Assembly: GCF_018613835.1 (NCBI RefSeq)
Contig: NZ_JAGGPM010000008.1
Span: 1 to 64,000, forward strand
Direction: 5' to 3'
From: Arthrobacter sp. ISL-5
Lineage (GTDB): Bacteria; Actinomycetota; Actinomycetes; Actinomycetales; Micrococcaceae
DNA: 64,000 bases
A program made the translations under genes and the position numbers. Shown here piece by piece: positions 7,765-16,619 of the stretch. Below the pieces are notes generated by a model, which was given only the letters and a program-made list of their open reading frames with translations, was not told the origin of the DNA and searched no databases. Numbering within the stretch: position 1 is the first letter of the stretch; each line of letters begins with the position of its first letter.

Positions 7765-8531
7765 GTGCACTTTTTGACCTGACCGGGCGCATTGCCCTGG
7801 TGACGGGTTCGAGCCGGGGGATCGGCAATGCCCTGGCGCGGGCCTTGGCTGATGCCGGCGCGACCGTGGTGCTGAACGGGCTTAATCCGGAGCGGCTCAA
7901 GGATGCCGAGGCTGTGATGGCGGCCGGCTATGCGCCTGGCCGGGTGCACAGCTGCGCGTTCGATGTCACCAGCGATGTCGAGGCCGCGCGGGGCATCGCG
8001 TGGGTGGAGGAGAACGTGGGTCCGCTGGAGATCCTGGTGAACAACGCCGGGATCCAGCACCGGGTGCCGATGCTGGAGCTGGATGTGAAGGACTGGGAGC
8101 GGGTGATTTCCACGGACCTGACCAGTGCGTTCCTGGTGGGCCGGGAGGCGGCCCGGCACATGATTCCCCGGGGCCGGGGGAAGATCATCAATATCTGCTC
8201 CGTGCAGACCGACCTGGCCCGCCCCACGATCGCCCCGTACATTGCGGCGAAGGGCGGGCTGCGGAACCTGACCCGTGCGATGACCGCCGAATGGGCGGCC
8301 TCGGGGCTGCAGATCAACGGGATCGCGCCGGGGTACATCCATACCGAGATGACGCAGAACCTGGTGGATGATGCGGAGTTCAATGCCTGGATCCTGGGCC
8401 GGACGCCGGCGAACCGGTGGGGCACCGTGCAGGATCTGGCGGGCCCGGCGGTCTGGCTGGCCTCGAGCGGCTCGGATTTCGTCAACGGCCAGACGATCTT
8501 CATCGACGGCGGAATGACGGTGGTGGTCTGA
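7761..8531 (+). CDS. idnO: SDR oxidoreductase, gluconate 5-dehydrogenase-like
   Basis: A 256-residue short-chain dehydrogenase. The cofactor motif TGSSRGIG is at residues 16-23 and NNAGIQHR near 92. The catalytic serine is in NICSVQ and the YxxxK is YIAAK. The C-terminal WGTVQDLAGPAVWLAS and FIDGGM are typical of the IdnO/gluconate-5-dehydrogenase group, which interconverts 5-keto-D-gluconate and D-gluconate. It overlaps the upstream gene by 4 bases and the downstream dehydrogenase by 1 base. The pairing with an IdnD-like gene supports the assignment; other sugar-acid substrates remain possible. Confidence 0.85.
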   Translation: MSALFDLTGRIALVTGSSRGIGNALARALADAGATVVLNGLNPERLKDAEAVMAAGYAPGRVHSCAFDVTSDVEAARGIAWVEENVGPLEILVNNAGIQHRVPMLELDVKDWERVISTDLTSAFLVGREAARHMIPRGRGKIINICSVQTDLARPTIAPYIAAKGGLRNLTRAMTAEWAASGLQINGIAPGYIHTEMTQNLVDDAEFNAWILGRTPANRWGTVQDLAGPAVWLASSGSDFVNGQTIFIDGGMTVVV

Positions 8532-9604
8532 TGGCACCGGTGACGGAGGGTTCACCGGTTCTGCCGGCCTCGGGCCCGGCGGTGGTCGCGCACGCGAAGG
8601 GCGACCTGCGGATCGAGGAGGTCCCGCTGGCCGCGCCGGGTCCGGACGAGGCCGTCGTCGAGGTCCGTTACGGCGGCATCTGCGGCTCGGACCTGCATTA
8701 CTGGCTGCACGGCGCGGCGGGGGAATCGGTCCTGAGGGCGCCCCTGGTGCTCGGGCACGAGATTTCCGGGCGGGTGGTCCGGCCCGCGGCGGACGGCACC
8801 GGTCCCGCCGCGGGGACCGCCGTCGCGGTCCACCCGGCGACGCCGGGGCCGGGCGCGGCGCGGTATCCGGCGGACCGGCCCAACCTCTCACCCGGCTGCA
8901 CCTACCTGGGCAGTGCTGCCCGGTTCCCGCACACCGACGGCGCCTTCAGCCGGTACGTGAACCTGCCGGTGCGGATGCTCCGGGCGCTGCCGGAGAACCT
9001 TGACCTGCGCACGGCCGCGCTGATCGAACCCGCCAGTGTGGCCTGGCACGCCGTGGCACGGGCCGGTGACGTCGCGGGCAAGACCGCCCTGGTGATCGGC
9101 AGCGGACCCATCGGCGCGCTGGCCGTGGCGGTGCTGAAGCGGGCCGGGGCGGCCCGGATCGTCGCCGTCGACATGCACGCCAAACCGCTCGAGATCGCTT
9201 CCGCGGTAGGAGCGGATGAGGTGCTGACGGCCGGCGACGCGGAGGCGATCGCCGCCGTCGAGGCAGACGTGGTGATCGAGTCCTCCGGAAGCCACCACGG
9301 CCTGGCCTCCGCGATCCAGGGCGCTGTCCGGGGCGGGACCGTGGTGATGGTGGGCCTGCTGCCCACCGGCCCGCAGCCGGTCCTGATCTCCCTGGCCATC
9401 ACCCGGGAACTCGACCTCAAGGGCTCCTTCCGCTTCAACGACGAAATCGACGACGTCATCGCCGCCCTCGCCGACGGCACCCTCCACATCGAACCGGTCA
9501 TCACCCACGAGTACCCGGTGGAAGAAGCGCTCGAAGCCTTCGGCGTCGCCCGCAACTCCGCCGAATCCGGGAAGGTGCTGCTGGACTTTGCGCCGGGTCG
9601 CTAG
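8531..9604 (+). CDS. idnD: Zinc-type alcohol dehydrogenase, L-idonate 5-dehydrogenase-like
   Basis: A 357-residue medium-chain dehydrogenase. GGICGSDLHYW carries the catalytic zinc ligand Cys51, GHE gives His76/Glu77, and the Rossmann motif is GSGPIGALAV. It resembles IdnD, which oxidises L-idonate to 5-keto-D-gluconate, the substrate of the neighbouring IdnO-like enzyme. The lobe that normally holds a structural zinc through four cysteines (about residues 103-123) keeps only the last one, Cys123; the others are replaced by Pro/Gly/Ala. The ATG overlaps the previous stop (TGATG), and the 3' end overlaps the convergent regulator gene by 4 bases. Confidence 0.87.
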   Translation: MAPVTEGSPVLPASGPAVVAHAKGDLRIEEVPLAAPGPDEAVVEVRYGGICGSDLHYWLHGAAGESVLRAPLVLGHEISGRVVRPAADGTGPAAGTAVAVHPATPGPGAARYPADRPNLSPGCTYLGSAARFPHTDGAFSRYVNLPVRMLRALPENLDLRTAALIEPASVAWHAVARAGDVAGKTALVIGSGPIGALAVAVLKRAGAARIVAVDMHAKPLEIASAVGADEVLTAGDAEAIAAVEADVVIESSGSHHGLASAIQGAVRGGTVVMVGLLPTGPQPVLISLAITRELDLKGSFRFNDEIDDVIAALADGTLHIEPVITHEYPVEEALEAFGVARNSAESGKVLLDFAPGR

Positions 9605-10329
9605 CGGCGCGGCACGGGGACGAACACCCGCGGCTGCTCGACCCATACCGGCTCCATCTCCGAGATCGTCTGGCGCATGATCATGCTGGACGCCTCGCGG
9701 GCTTCCGCGGCGTCGCCGGTGAAAATGGCCTTGGCAACGTCCAGGTGCCACTGGAGGACGACGTCGCGGGGGCGGTCCGGCATCAGCCCGTGCACCGTGC
9801 GGCCGGTCAGCGTTTCGGCCACCTGGCCCACGAGGTTGGCGAACATTTCGTTGCCGGACCCGCTGAGCAGCAGCGAGTGGAACTGGATGTCCAGTTCCAG
9901 GAACCGGGGCACGTCGCCGGCCTGGCCGGCGTCGCGCATTGCGAGGGCCACCTCCAGCAGCTCCCTGCGGAGATCGTCCGGAGCGTTGATGGCTGCGAGT
10001 TCCGCGGCAACGGGTTCGACGGCGGACCGCAGCTCCGCGAGCGACCTTAGCTGGGCGCCGCGGCCTTCACCGGCCAGCCGCCAGCGGATGACCTGGGGGT
10101 CGAAGGGGTTCCAGCGGTGGGGCGGGAGGACCCTGATCCCCACGCGCTTGGTGGTTTCCACCAGGCCGAGCGACTGGAGCACCCGGACGGCCTCGCGGAC
10201 CACCGAGCGTGACACTTTGAGCTCGTCCTCCAGCTGCTCCGCCAGCATGACGTGGCCCGTGGGGAGGCTGCCGCCGACGATTCGGGTTCCCAAGTGCTCG
10301 ATGGCACGGTGATGGAGGCTGGTTGACAT
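9601..10329 (-). CDS. GntR family regulator, FadR subfamily (FCD domain)
   Basis: A 242-residue regulator. The winged helix-turn-helix spans about residues 1-70 (LAEQLEDELKVSRSVVREAVRVLQ). The all-helical FCD ligand domain follows, with probable metal ligands in LELDIQFHSLL and QWHLDVAKAI. FadR-type regulators with this domain often sense sugar acids. Two ATGs occur; the second, at 10329, is preferred because TATGCT (10337-10342) lies seven bases before it. The gene is convergent with idnD and divergent from gnd, so it may control either; its operator has not been identified. Confidence 0.88.
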   Translation of the reverse strand: MSTSLHHRAIEHLGTRIVGGSLPTGHVMLAEQLEDELKVSRSVVREAVRVLQSLGLVETTKRVGIRVLPPHRWNPFDPQVIRWRLAGEGRGAQLRSLAELRSAVEPVAAELAAINAPDDLRRELLEVALAMRDAGQAGDVPRFLELDIQFHSLLLSGSGNEMFANLVGQVAETLTGRTVHGLMPDRPRDVVLQWHLDVAKAIFTGDAAEAREASSMIMRQTISEMEPVWVEQPRVFVPVPRR

Positions 10330-10567
10330 ATTCGTAAGCATAATCGGGCGGCGCCGGTTTGTTTCGCGCGCAGCCCCGGCCGCGGGCGCGCGCGGCGCCG
10401 CACATCATAGACTGTTTGTGACGCGCGTCTTTCCACTACGTGGGCGCCACTTTCCCCATGTGGCCCGCAATACATATGGTTTATTCACAGCCACTTTGCC
10501 TCAAGCGTGTTCCGCAGGACGTGCGGGACCCAATGCACACGTTGCACAGAAATGAATTGGAGTTTTG

Positions 10568-12004
10568 ATGTCAGCACACATCGGTGTCACCGGCCTTGCG
10601 GTGATGGGTGCCAACCTTGCCCGCAACCTGGCCCGGAACGGCTTCACTGTTGCCCTGCACAACAGGTCGGTCGAGAAGACTGACACACTGCTGGAAAAGT
10701 ACGGTCACGAAGGCGACTTCGTCCGTACCGAAAGCCTTGAAGAGCTCGTTAATTCGCTGGAGAAGCCGCGCCGCGTCCTGATCATGGTTAAGGCCGGCAA
10801 GCCGGTTGACTCCGTGATCGAGCAGCTCGAGCCGCTGCTGGAGGCGGGCGACATCATCATCGACGCCGGCAACTCGCACTACGAGGACACCCGCCGCCGC
10901 GAAGCCGCCCTGGCCAAGAAGGACCTGCACTTCGTGGGCATCGGCGTTTCCGGCGGTGAGGAAGGTGCCCTGAACGGCCCGTCCATCATGCCCGGCGGCT
11001 CCAAGGAGTCCTACGACGCCCTCGGTCCGCTGCTGGAAAAGATCGCCGCTAACGTTGACGGCCAGCCCTGCTGCGCGTGGATCGGCACCGACGGCGCCGG
11101 CCACTTCGTCAAGATGGTCCACAACGGCATCGAATACGCCGACATGCAGGTCATCGGCGAAGCCTTCGACCTCCTCCGCTCCGGCGCGGGCATCGAACCG
11201 GCCGAGCAGTCCAAGATCTTCGCCGAGTGGAACAAGGGCGAGCTCGCCTCCTTCCTGATCGAGATCTCCGCCGAGGTCCTGGGCCACGTGGACACCCGCA
11301 CCGGCAAGCCGTTCGTGGACGTGGTCGTGGACGCAGCCGGCCAGAAGGGCACCGGCCGCTGGACGGTCATCTCCGCGCTGGAACTGGGGTCCCCGACGTC
11401 GGGCATCGCCGAATCCGTGTTCGCCCGCGCCCTGTCCTCGCAGGCCGAGCAGCGCAAGCTGGCCCAGGAACTCCTCGCCGGCGAGGAAATCGCCGTCGAG
11501 GTCCCGGAGACGTTCGTTGAGGACGTCCGCCAGGCCCTGTACGCCTCCAAGCTGGTTTCCTACGCCCAGGGCCTGGACATGCTGACCTCCGCGGCCAAGG
11601 AATACGGCTGGGACCTGAAGCTGGACGAGATCGCCTCGCTGTGGCGCGGCGGCTGCATCATCCGCGCGGAACTGCTCAAGGAAATCACCAAGGCCTACGC
11701 CGCCGACGAGAAGCCGGCCAACCTGCTGTTCGCCCCGGCGTTCACCAAGGCCATCGCCGAGGTCCTCCCGGCCTGGCGCCGCGTGGTTGCCACGGCTGTG
11801 CAGCTGGGTATCCCCGTCCCGGTGTTCTCCTCCTCACTGGCCTACTACGACGGCCTGCGCCGCAAGCGCCTGCCGGCCGCCGTGATCCAGGGTCAGCGCG
11901 ACCTGTTCGGTGCGCACACCTACGGCCGCGTAGACGCCGAGGGCACCTTCCACACCCTGTGGGGCGAGGACAAGTCCGAGATCGAGGCTGTGGACACCCA
12001 CTAG
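10568..12004 (+). CDS. gnd: 6-phosphogluconate dehydrogenase, decarboxylating
   Basis: A 478-residue cytoplasmic enzyme converting 6-phosphogluconate and NADP+ to ribulose 5-phosphate, CO2 and NADPH. The N-terminal cofactor motif is GLAVMGANLARN. The substrate loop GVSGGEEGALNGPSIMPGG lies near residue 128, and the catalytic lysine is in GHFVKMVHNGIEY near residue 183. GGAG at 10559-10562 serves the ATG. It follows the idonate/gluconate genes and would draw their product, after phosphorylation by a gluconokinase encoded elsewhere, into the pentose phosphate pathway. The 226-base upstream region contains several CCAC/GTGG half-sites (about 10433-10463), possibly regulatory. Confidence 0.96.
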   Translation: MSAHIGVTGLAVMGANLARNLARNGFTVALHNRSVEKTDTLLEKYGHEGDFVRTESLEELVNSLEKPRRVLIMVKAGKPVDSVIEQLEPLLEAGDIIIDAGNSHYEDTRRREAALAKKDLHFVGIGVSGGEEGALNGPSIMPGGSKESYDALGPLLEKIAANVDGQPCCAWIGTDGAGHFVKMVHNGIEYADMQVIGEAFDLLRSGAGIEPAEQSKIFAEWNKGELASFLIEISAEVLGHVDTRTGKPFVDVVVDAAGQKGTGRWTVISALELGSPTSGIAESVFARALSSQAEQRKLAQELLAGEEIAVEVPETFVEDVRQALYASKLVSYAQGLDMLTSAAKEYGWDLKLDEIASLWRGGCIIRAELLKEITKAYAADEKPANLLFAPAFTKAIAEVLPAWRRVVATAVQLGIPVPVFSSSLAYYDGLRRKRLPAAVIQGQRDLFGAHTYGRVDAEGTFHTLWGEDKSEIEAVDTH

Positions 12005-12032
12005 TCACCGGTTGAACTCAGGATTTTCTCTG

Positions 12033-12086
12033 ACACCTACGGCCGGCACTTCCCCGATACTCTGGGGAGGTGCCGGCCGTTGGTGT
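12033..12086 (+). terminator. Long hairpin terminator after gnd
   Basis: ACACC-T-ACGGCCGGCAC-T-TCCCC on the left arm pairs with GGGGA-G-GTGCCGGCCGT-T-GGTGT on the right around an 8-base loop, with one T-T mismatch and one T-G wobble. There is no T-run. Confidence 0.7.
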
Positions 12087-12137
12087 GTCCGGCGCCGGCT
12101 GTCCCGCCGAGCACCGTCCCCAATCTAGGAGCCCCGC

Positions 12138-12971
12138 GTGTCCCAGCCAGTAGCGTTCGTCACCGGAGCATCCACGGGCATCGGATTTGAATCAGCGAAA
12201 AAGCTCGCCTCCGGCGGGTTCGCGGTCTACGCCGGGGCGCGGAGGGTGGACAGGATGGAACCCCTCAAAGCCCACGGAATCACCGTCCTGCCACTGGACG
12301 TCACGGACGATGAGTCGATGCGGACCGCCGTCGGCACGGTCCTGGACGCTCACGCGCGGATCGACGTCCTGGTGAACAACGCCGGCTACGGTTCCTTCGG
12401 TGCGCTGGAGGAAGTGGACCTAGCGGAAGGCAGGCGGCAGTTCGATGTCAACGTCTTTGGCCTGGCCCGGATGACCCAGCTGGTCCTGCCGGCCATGCGC
12501 GCCGCCGGACAGGGGCGGATCATCAACATCTCGTCCATCGGCGGAAAGTTCTACGAACCGCTCGGCACCTGGTACCACTCCACAAAGTTCGCGGTCGAGG
12601 GCCTGAGCGATGCCCTGCGGCTGGAACTGAAGCCGCACGGCGTCGGCGTCTCAATCATCGAACCCGCCAGCACGCTGACGGAGTGGGGGCGCATCGCCGC
12701 TGAGGGTCTGCTGGCCAGCTCCGGACACGGCCCGTACATGGACCAGGCAAAGGAGATGGCCGCGGTGCTGGCGTCCACCGACAAGCCGGCCACGTCCACG
12801 CACCCGGAAATCGTTGCCGACGCGGTCCTGCACGCCGCCACTTCGGCGCGCCCCAAGACGCGCTATCCCGTGGGCAGGGGCGCCGCCGCGATCCTGGCGT
12901 TGCGGCGGATCCTGCCGGACCGGGTGTACGACACCGCGGTCATGGCCGTCCTCAAACGCGTCGCGCGCTGA
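12138..12971 (+). CDS. SDR family oxidoreductase
   Basis: A 277-residue classical short-chain dehydrogenase. The cofactor motif TGASTGIG is at residues 9-16, NNAGYGSFG follows near residue 80, the catalytic serine is in NISSIGG, and the YxxxK is YHSTK. The long C-terminal part with ALRLELKPHGVGVSIIEP resembles retinol/steroid-dehydrogenase-like SDRs of actinobacteria. The GTG start has AGGAG at about 12127-12131. It lies alone after the gnd terminator. The substrate is unknown. Confidence 0.87.
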   Translation: MSQPVAFVTGASTGIGFESAKKLASGGFAVYAGARRVDRMEPLKAHGITVLPLDVTDDESMRTAVGTVLDAHARIDVLVNNAGYGSFGALEEVDLAEGRRQFDVNVFGLARMTQLVLPAMRAAGQGRIINISSIGGKFYEPLGTWYHSTKFAVEGLSDALRLELKPHGVGVSIIEPASTLTEWGRIAAEGLLASSGHGPYMDQAKEMAAVLASTDKPATSTHPEIVADAVLHAATSARPKTRYPVGRGAAAILALRRILPDRVYDTAVMAVLKRVAR

Positions 12972-13002
12972 CCTGATTCGGGGCCGGTTGTAGGATTCCG
13001 GT

Positions 13003-13362
13003 ATGGCTATCGCTCGCTTCCCAGGACTCGTTATTGACTGCCCTGACGCGGGGGCCCTCGCGACCTTTTACGGTGCACTGCTCGGCTGGGAGGTGAAGGC
13101 CGACCCCACCTGGGCCGAGATCCGCCCTGACGATGGCAGCAACTGCATTTCGTTTCAGCAGGTCGAAGGCTACCGGGCGCCGGAGTGGCCGAGTCAGACC
13201 GTGCCGCAGCAGATGCATCTCGACCTCATTGTGGAGGACCTGGACGAAGGTGAGAAAGCGGTGATCGCGCTGGGCGGCACCAAAGCGGACACTCAGCCCG
13301 GCACGACCTTCCGCGTCTTCCTCGACCCCGCCAGCCATCCGTTCTGCCTCTGCGTGGACTGA
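13003..13362 (+). CDS. VOC (glyoxalase/bleomycin resistance) family protein
   Basis: A 119-residue protein with two beta-alpha-beta-beta-beta modules. The start FPGLVIDCPDAGALATFYGALLGWEV and the end VFLDPASHPFCLC match the glyoxalase-like domain found in many small actinobacterial proteins. A histidine in QQMHLDLIVEDLDE and the C-terminal segment could carry metal ligands. The ATG lies six bases after TAGGAT (12991-12996), so the transcript is probably leaderless. No specific substrate can be assigned. Confidence 0.85.
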   Translation: MAIARFPGLVIDCPDAGALATFYGALLGWEVKADPTWAEIRPDDGSNCISFQQVEGYRAPEWPSQTVPQQMHLDLIVEDLDEGEKAVIALGGTKADTQPGTTFRVFLDPASHPFCLCVD

Positions 13363-13389
13363 GCGCACCGCGTCAGTTCCGGTAACTGA

Positions 13390-13974
13390 TTAGATCCGGT
13401 ACTCGATGTAATACTCGGCCGGATCCACGGCCGGTTTTGTCTCGCGCTGGGCGTCACGGTGGCGCCAGCTGGCCGGAACGCCGGTCACGATGGACTCGGG
13501 CGGCGCATCCTTGACGACGACGGCGTTGGCGCCCACGGCGCTGTCCCGTCCGATCGTGATGGGCCCGAGAATCTTCGCCCCGGCCCCGATCGTGACCCGG
13601 TCCTCGATGGTGGGGTGGCGCTTCACCTTCGCGAGGGACCTGCCGCCCAGGGTCACACCGTGGTAGATCATCACGTCTTCGCCGATTTCGGCGGTCTCAC
13701 CGATCACCACGCCCATGCCGTGGTCGATGAAGAACCGGCGTCCGATCGTGGCACCCGGATGGATCTCGATTCCCGTCAGGAACCGGGCCAGCTGCGAAAT
13801 GAGCCGCGCCGGAAACCGAAGTGCCGGGTACTGCCACAGCTTGTGCGTCAGCCGGTGCGCCCAAATGGCGTGCAGCCCGGAATAGGCGAAAAAGTTCTCA
13901 AAAGAACCTCGAGCCGCCGGGTCGTGGGACCGGGCGGCGTCGAGGTCTTCCTTAAGTCTTGCGAAGAAGCCCAC
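13390..13974 (-). CDS. cysE: Serine O-acetyltransferase
   Basis: A 194-residue enzyme making O-acetyl-L-serine from serine and acetyl-CoA, the first step of cysteine synthesis. The left-handed beta-helix hexapeptide repeats span about residues 70-165. The catalytic region holds [15 protein letters not shown] and YHGVTLGG. It is the short form (EpsC type), lacking the long N-terminal helical domain of the E. coli enzyme. The GTG start is 41 bases after the cysK stop, so the two genes form one minus-strand operon in the order cysK-cysE. Confidence 0.95.
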   Translation of the reverse strand: MGFFARLKEDLDAARSHDPAARGSFENFFAYSGLHAIWAHRLTHKLWQYPALRFPARLISQLARFLTGIEIHPGATIGRRFFIDHGMGVVIGETAEIGEDVMIYHGVTLGGRSLAKVKRHPTIEDRVTIGAGAKILGPITIGRDSAVGANAVVVKDAPPESIVTGVPASWRHRDAQRETKPAVDPAEYYIEYRI

Positions 13975-14015
13975 AAAGATCTTTCTACAGGAAACGGAAA
14001 GCAGCTGGTTAAGGC

Positions 14016-14951
14016 TTAGCCCCGGATGTCGTCATAGAGGACGGTGGAGATGTAACGCTCACCGAAGTCGCAGACGACAGCCACAATCAGCTTGCCCGCG
14101 TTTTCCGGGCGCTTGGCCAGCTCCAGGGCGCCCCAGACGATGGCTCCGGAGGAGATGCCGCCGAGGATGCCTTCCTTGACGCCGAGTTCACGGGCCACGG
14201 CCACGGAGTCCTCAAGGGTGGCGTCCAGGACCTCGTCGTAGACGTTGGTGTCCAGGAGCTCCGGAATGAAGTTGGCGCCGAGGCCCTGGATCTTGTGCGG
14301 CCCCGGTGCGCCGCCGTTGAGGATAGGGGAGTCCTTGGGCTCGACGGCCACGATCTGGACTTCGGGCTTGCGCTCCTTCAGGACCTGGCCGACGCCGGTG
14401 ATGGTTCCGCCGGTGCCGATGCCGGAGACGAAAATGTCAACCTTGCCGTCGGTGTCTTCCCAGATTTCCTCAGCGGTGGTCTTGCGGTGGATCTCCGGGT
14501 TGGCCTCGTTGGCGAACTGCTGGGCCCAGATGGAGTTCTCCGTGTTGGCAACGATTTCCTGGGCCTTCTCCACGGCGCCGCGCATGCCTTCGGAGCCCGG
14601 GGTCAGCACGATCTCGGCACCAAAGGCGCGCAGCATGACACGGCGTTCGGTGGACATGGTCTCCGGCATGGTCAGGATGACCTTGTAGCCGCGGGCTGCG
14701 CCCACCATGGCCAGCGCAATGCCGGTGTTGCCGGACGTGCCTTCAACGATTGTTCCGCCGGGCTTGAGTGCGCCGGACTTTTCAGCGGCATCGATGATGG
14801 CGACGCCGATACGGTCCTTGACGCTGTTGGCCGGGTTGTAGAACTCGAGCTTGACGGCTACCTGGGCATCCAGGCCTTCGGTCAGCCGGTTGAGCCTGAC
14901 CAGGGGGGTGCCGCCTACCAGCTGCGTTACATCGTCGTAGATCCGTGCCAT
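14016..14951 (-). CDS. cysK: Cysteine synthase A (O-acetylserine sulfhydrylase)
   Basis: A 311-residue PLP enzyme that forms cysteine from O-acetylserine and sulfide. The PLP lysine is Lys45 in ANSVKDRIG. The substrate loop [11 protein letters not shown] is at about residues 70-80, and the phosphate-binding [11 protein letters not shown] is near residue 180. The length and motifs are normal for the family. It leads the cysK-cysE operon. No recognisable riboswitch lies upstream, and the 65-base gap to msrA lacks a clear Shine-Dalgarno. Confidence 0.96.
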   Translation of the reverse strand: MARIYDDVTQLVGGTPLVRLNRLTEGLDAQVAVKLEFYNPANSVKDRIGVAIIDAAEKSGALKPGGTIVEGTSGNTGIALAMVGAARGYKVILTMPETMSTERRVMLRAFGAEIVLTPGSEGMRGAVEKAQEIVANTENSIWAQQFANEANPEIHRKTTAEEIWEDTDGKVDIFVSGIGTGGTITGVGQVLKERKPEVQIVAVEPKDSPILNGGAPGPHKIQGLGANFIPELLDTNVYDEVLDATLEDSVAVARELGVKEGILGGISSGAIVWGALELAKRPENAGKLIVAVVCDFGERYISTVLYDDIRG

Positions 14952-15016
14952 GTACTTACGCCTATCTCTCAGGAGGGAATACTTTGGTCAGCCTAACGAG
15001 GGCGCAAGCGACCCTG

Positions 15017-15541
15017 CTAAGCATTAAGCCATGCAGAGTAATATTTCCGGGCCTTGGCCAGCTTGGGGTTGATGATGACCTGGCAGTAACCCTCCTCGGG
15101 GAACTTGGCGTAAAAGTTCTGGTGGATATTTTCCGCGGGATAGAAGTGAGGAAGCCGGCTGACCTCGGTCACGATCGGCCGGGACCACAGGGCCTGGTTC
15201 CGCTCGATCGCTTCCTCAAAGAGGATCTTCTCCTCAGTTGTCTCATAGAACATGGACGAACGGTACTGCGTGCCGACGTCGTACCCCTGGCGGTTGAGCG
15301 TGGTGGGGTCGTGCAGGGCGAAGAACATGTCCAGGATGACTTCGGCGGGGATAACCTCATCGTCGAAGGTGACTGCCACGACTTCCGCGTGGCCGGTGGT
15401 GCCTGAGCAGACGGAGTAGTAGTCCGGGTGGCGTTCGTGGCCGCCCGTATACCCCGAGACCACGGACGTGACGCCCTTCGTTTTCTGGTAGACGGCATCG
15501 AGGCACCAGAAGCATCCTCCGCCAAGCACAAAAGTTTTCAT
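15017..15541 (-). CDS. msrA: Peptide-methionine (S)-S-oxide reductase
   Basis: A 174-residue repair enzyme reducing methionine-S-sulfoxide in proteins. The catalytic cysteine is in GGCFWCLDAVYQ at residues 9-20, and SGYTGG follows near 34. Unlike some MsrA proteins, no resolving cysteine pair is obvious at the C-terminus; Cys46 (YSVCSGTTGHAE) is the only other prominent cysteine. The ATG is preceded by GAAGAGGA. It is followed on the same strand by cysK, but a separate promoter in the 65-base gap is possible. Confidence 0.95.
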   Translation of the reverse strand: MKTFVLGGGCFWCLDAVYQKTKGVTSVVSGYTGGHERHPDYYSVCSGTTGHAEVVAVTFDDEVIPAEVILDMFFALHDPTTLNRQGYDVGTQYRSSMFYETTEEKILFEEAIERNQALWSRPIVTEVSRLPHFYPAENIHQNFYAKFPEEGYCQVIINPKLAKARKYYSAWLNA

Positions 15542-15635
15542 GTCCTCTTCAATGGTTCAGGCACGCGGATGATTCCCGTAGTAACCCTACGGGCACATTG
15601 CGGCCACCGGCCAGACACGACTGTAGGGTAAAAAT

Positions 15636-16559
15636 ATGAGTATGGAACCTGTGAACAGTGACGTTGCAGCAGACCCGGAGGAAGCTCCGGACGCGGCAGA
15701 TGCCGCCGAATCATCTGATGCAGCCACGCTCGGGCAGCTCATGCTGGCCGTCGAAGAGCTCTGGCCCGAGTCACTGGCGGAGGAATGGGACGAGGTGGGC
15801 CTCGTAGCGGGTCACCCGTCCGCTGAAATTACCCGGGTCATGTTCGCAGTAGATCCCACGCTCGAAGTGATCGACGAGGCCATCGAATGGGGCGCGGAGC
15901 TCCTCATCACCCACCATCCCCTGCTGCTCAAGGGCGTCACCACGGTCGCGGCGAATACCGCCAAAGGCAGGGCAGTCCACCGCCTGATCGAGTCGGGCAC
16001 GGCCCTGCTGACCGTCCATACAAACGGCGATTCCGCCGTCGGAGGAGTCTCGGACGTGCTGGCCGACGCCCTGGGGCTGGAAGACGTCGCACCGTTGACG
16101 CCTGCCGCCAACGGACTCCCGGAGGAAGGCATCGGCAGGGTGGGCGACCTCGCCGAGGCGATGACCCTGGGCGACTTCGCTGCCCGGGTCTACGGCATCC
16201 TGCCGTCGGTGGCGGGCGGCGTCAGGGTATCCGGGGACAAGGACGGCCTGGTCCGCCGGATTGCCGTCTGCGGCGGGGCGGGAGATTCGCTCTTTGACGA
16301 AGTCCGGGCCAGCAGTGCGGACCTGTTCGTCACGGCCGACCTCCGGCACCATCCGGCGTCAGAAGCGCGCGAGGCTGCGGTCAACGGCCGCCCTTACCTT
16401 ATCGACGTGTCGCATTTCGCCAGCGAATGGCTGTGGCTTCCGGCTGCCGCGGACGCGCTCGGAAACGTCCTCGCGGACCAGGGCCTCGACGTCGAGATCC
16501 GCGTGAGCACCACCAACAGCGATCCGTGGGACTTCATTCTGACTCCCGGCGGGGACTAG
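15636..16559 (+). CDS. Nif3-like dinuclear metal centre protein
   Basis: A 307-residue protein of the NIF3/YbgI family (GTP cyclohydrolase I type 2-like). Metal ligands are visible in LITHHPLLLKG (His-His) and TVHTNGDSA (His, Asp), and in the C-terminal LIDVSHFASEW. The biochemical role is not settled; members form toroidal hexamers with a two-metal site. The ATG lies six bases after TAGGGT (15624-15629), so it is probably leaderless; a second ATG at 15642 is an alternative. In actinobacteria it commonly precedes a coiled-coil zinc-ribbon protein gene, as it does here. Confidence 0.9.
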   Translation: MSMEPVNSDVAADPEEAPDAADAAESSDAATLGQLMLAVEELWPESLAEEWDEVGLVAGHPSAEITRVMFAVDPTLEVIDEAIEWGAELLITHHPLLLKGVTTVAANTAKGRAVHRLIESGTALLTVHTNGDSAVGGVSDVLADALGLEDVAPLTPAANGLPEEGIGRVGDLAEAMTLGDFAARVYGILPSVAGGVRVSGDKDGLVRRIAVCGGAGDSLFDEVRASSADLFVTADLRHHPASEAREAAVNGRPYLIDVSHFASEWLWLPAAADALGNVLADQGLDVEIRVSTTNSDPWDFILTPGGD

Positions 16560-16619
16560 AGTCTATAAAGCCCCGTAGGGGTGCCCGGCTCACGCCGGAT
16601 GGAACAAGCGGAGGTAATC

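Noticed and set aside
10433..10463. CCAC/GTGG half-site array in front of gnd as a FadR operator
   Set aside because: The half-sites are short and unevenly spaced; a GC-rich region gives such matches by chance. Mentioned only under gnd.
14952..15016. Riboswitch upstream of cysK
   Set aside because: The gap is only 65 bases and shows no SAM- or other riboswitch core.
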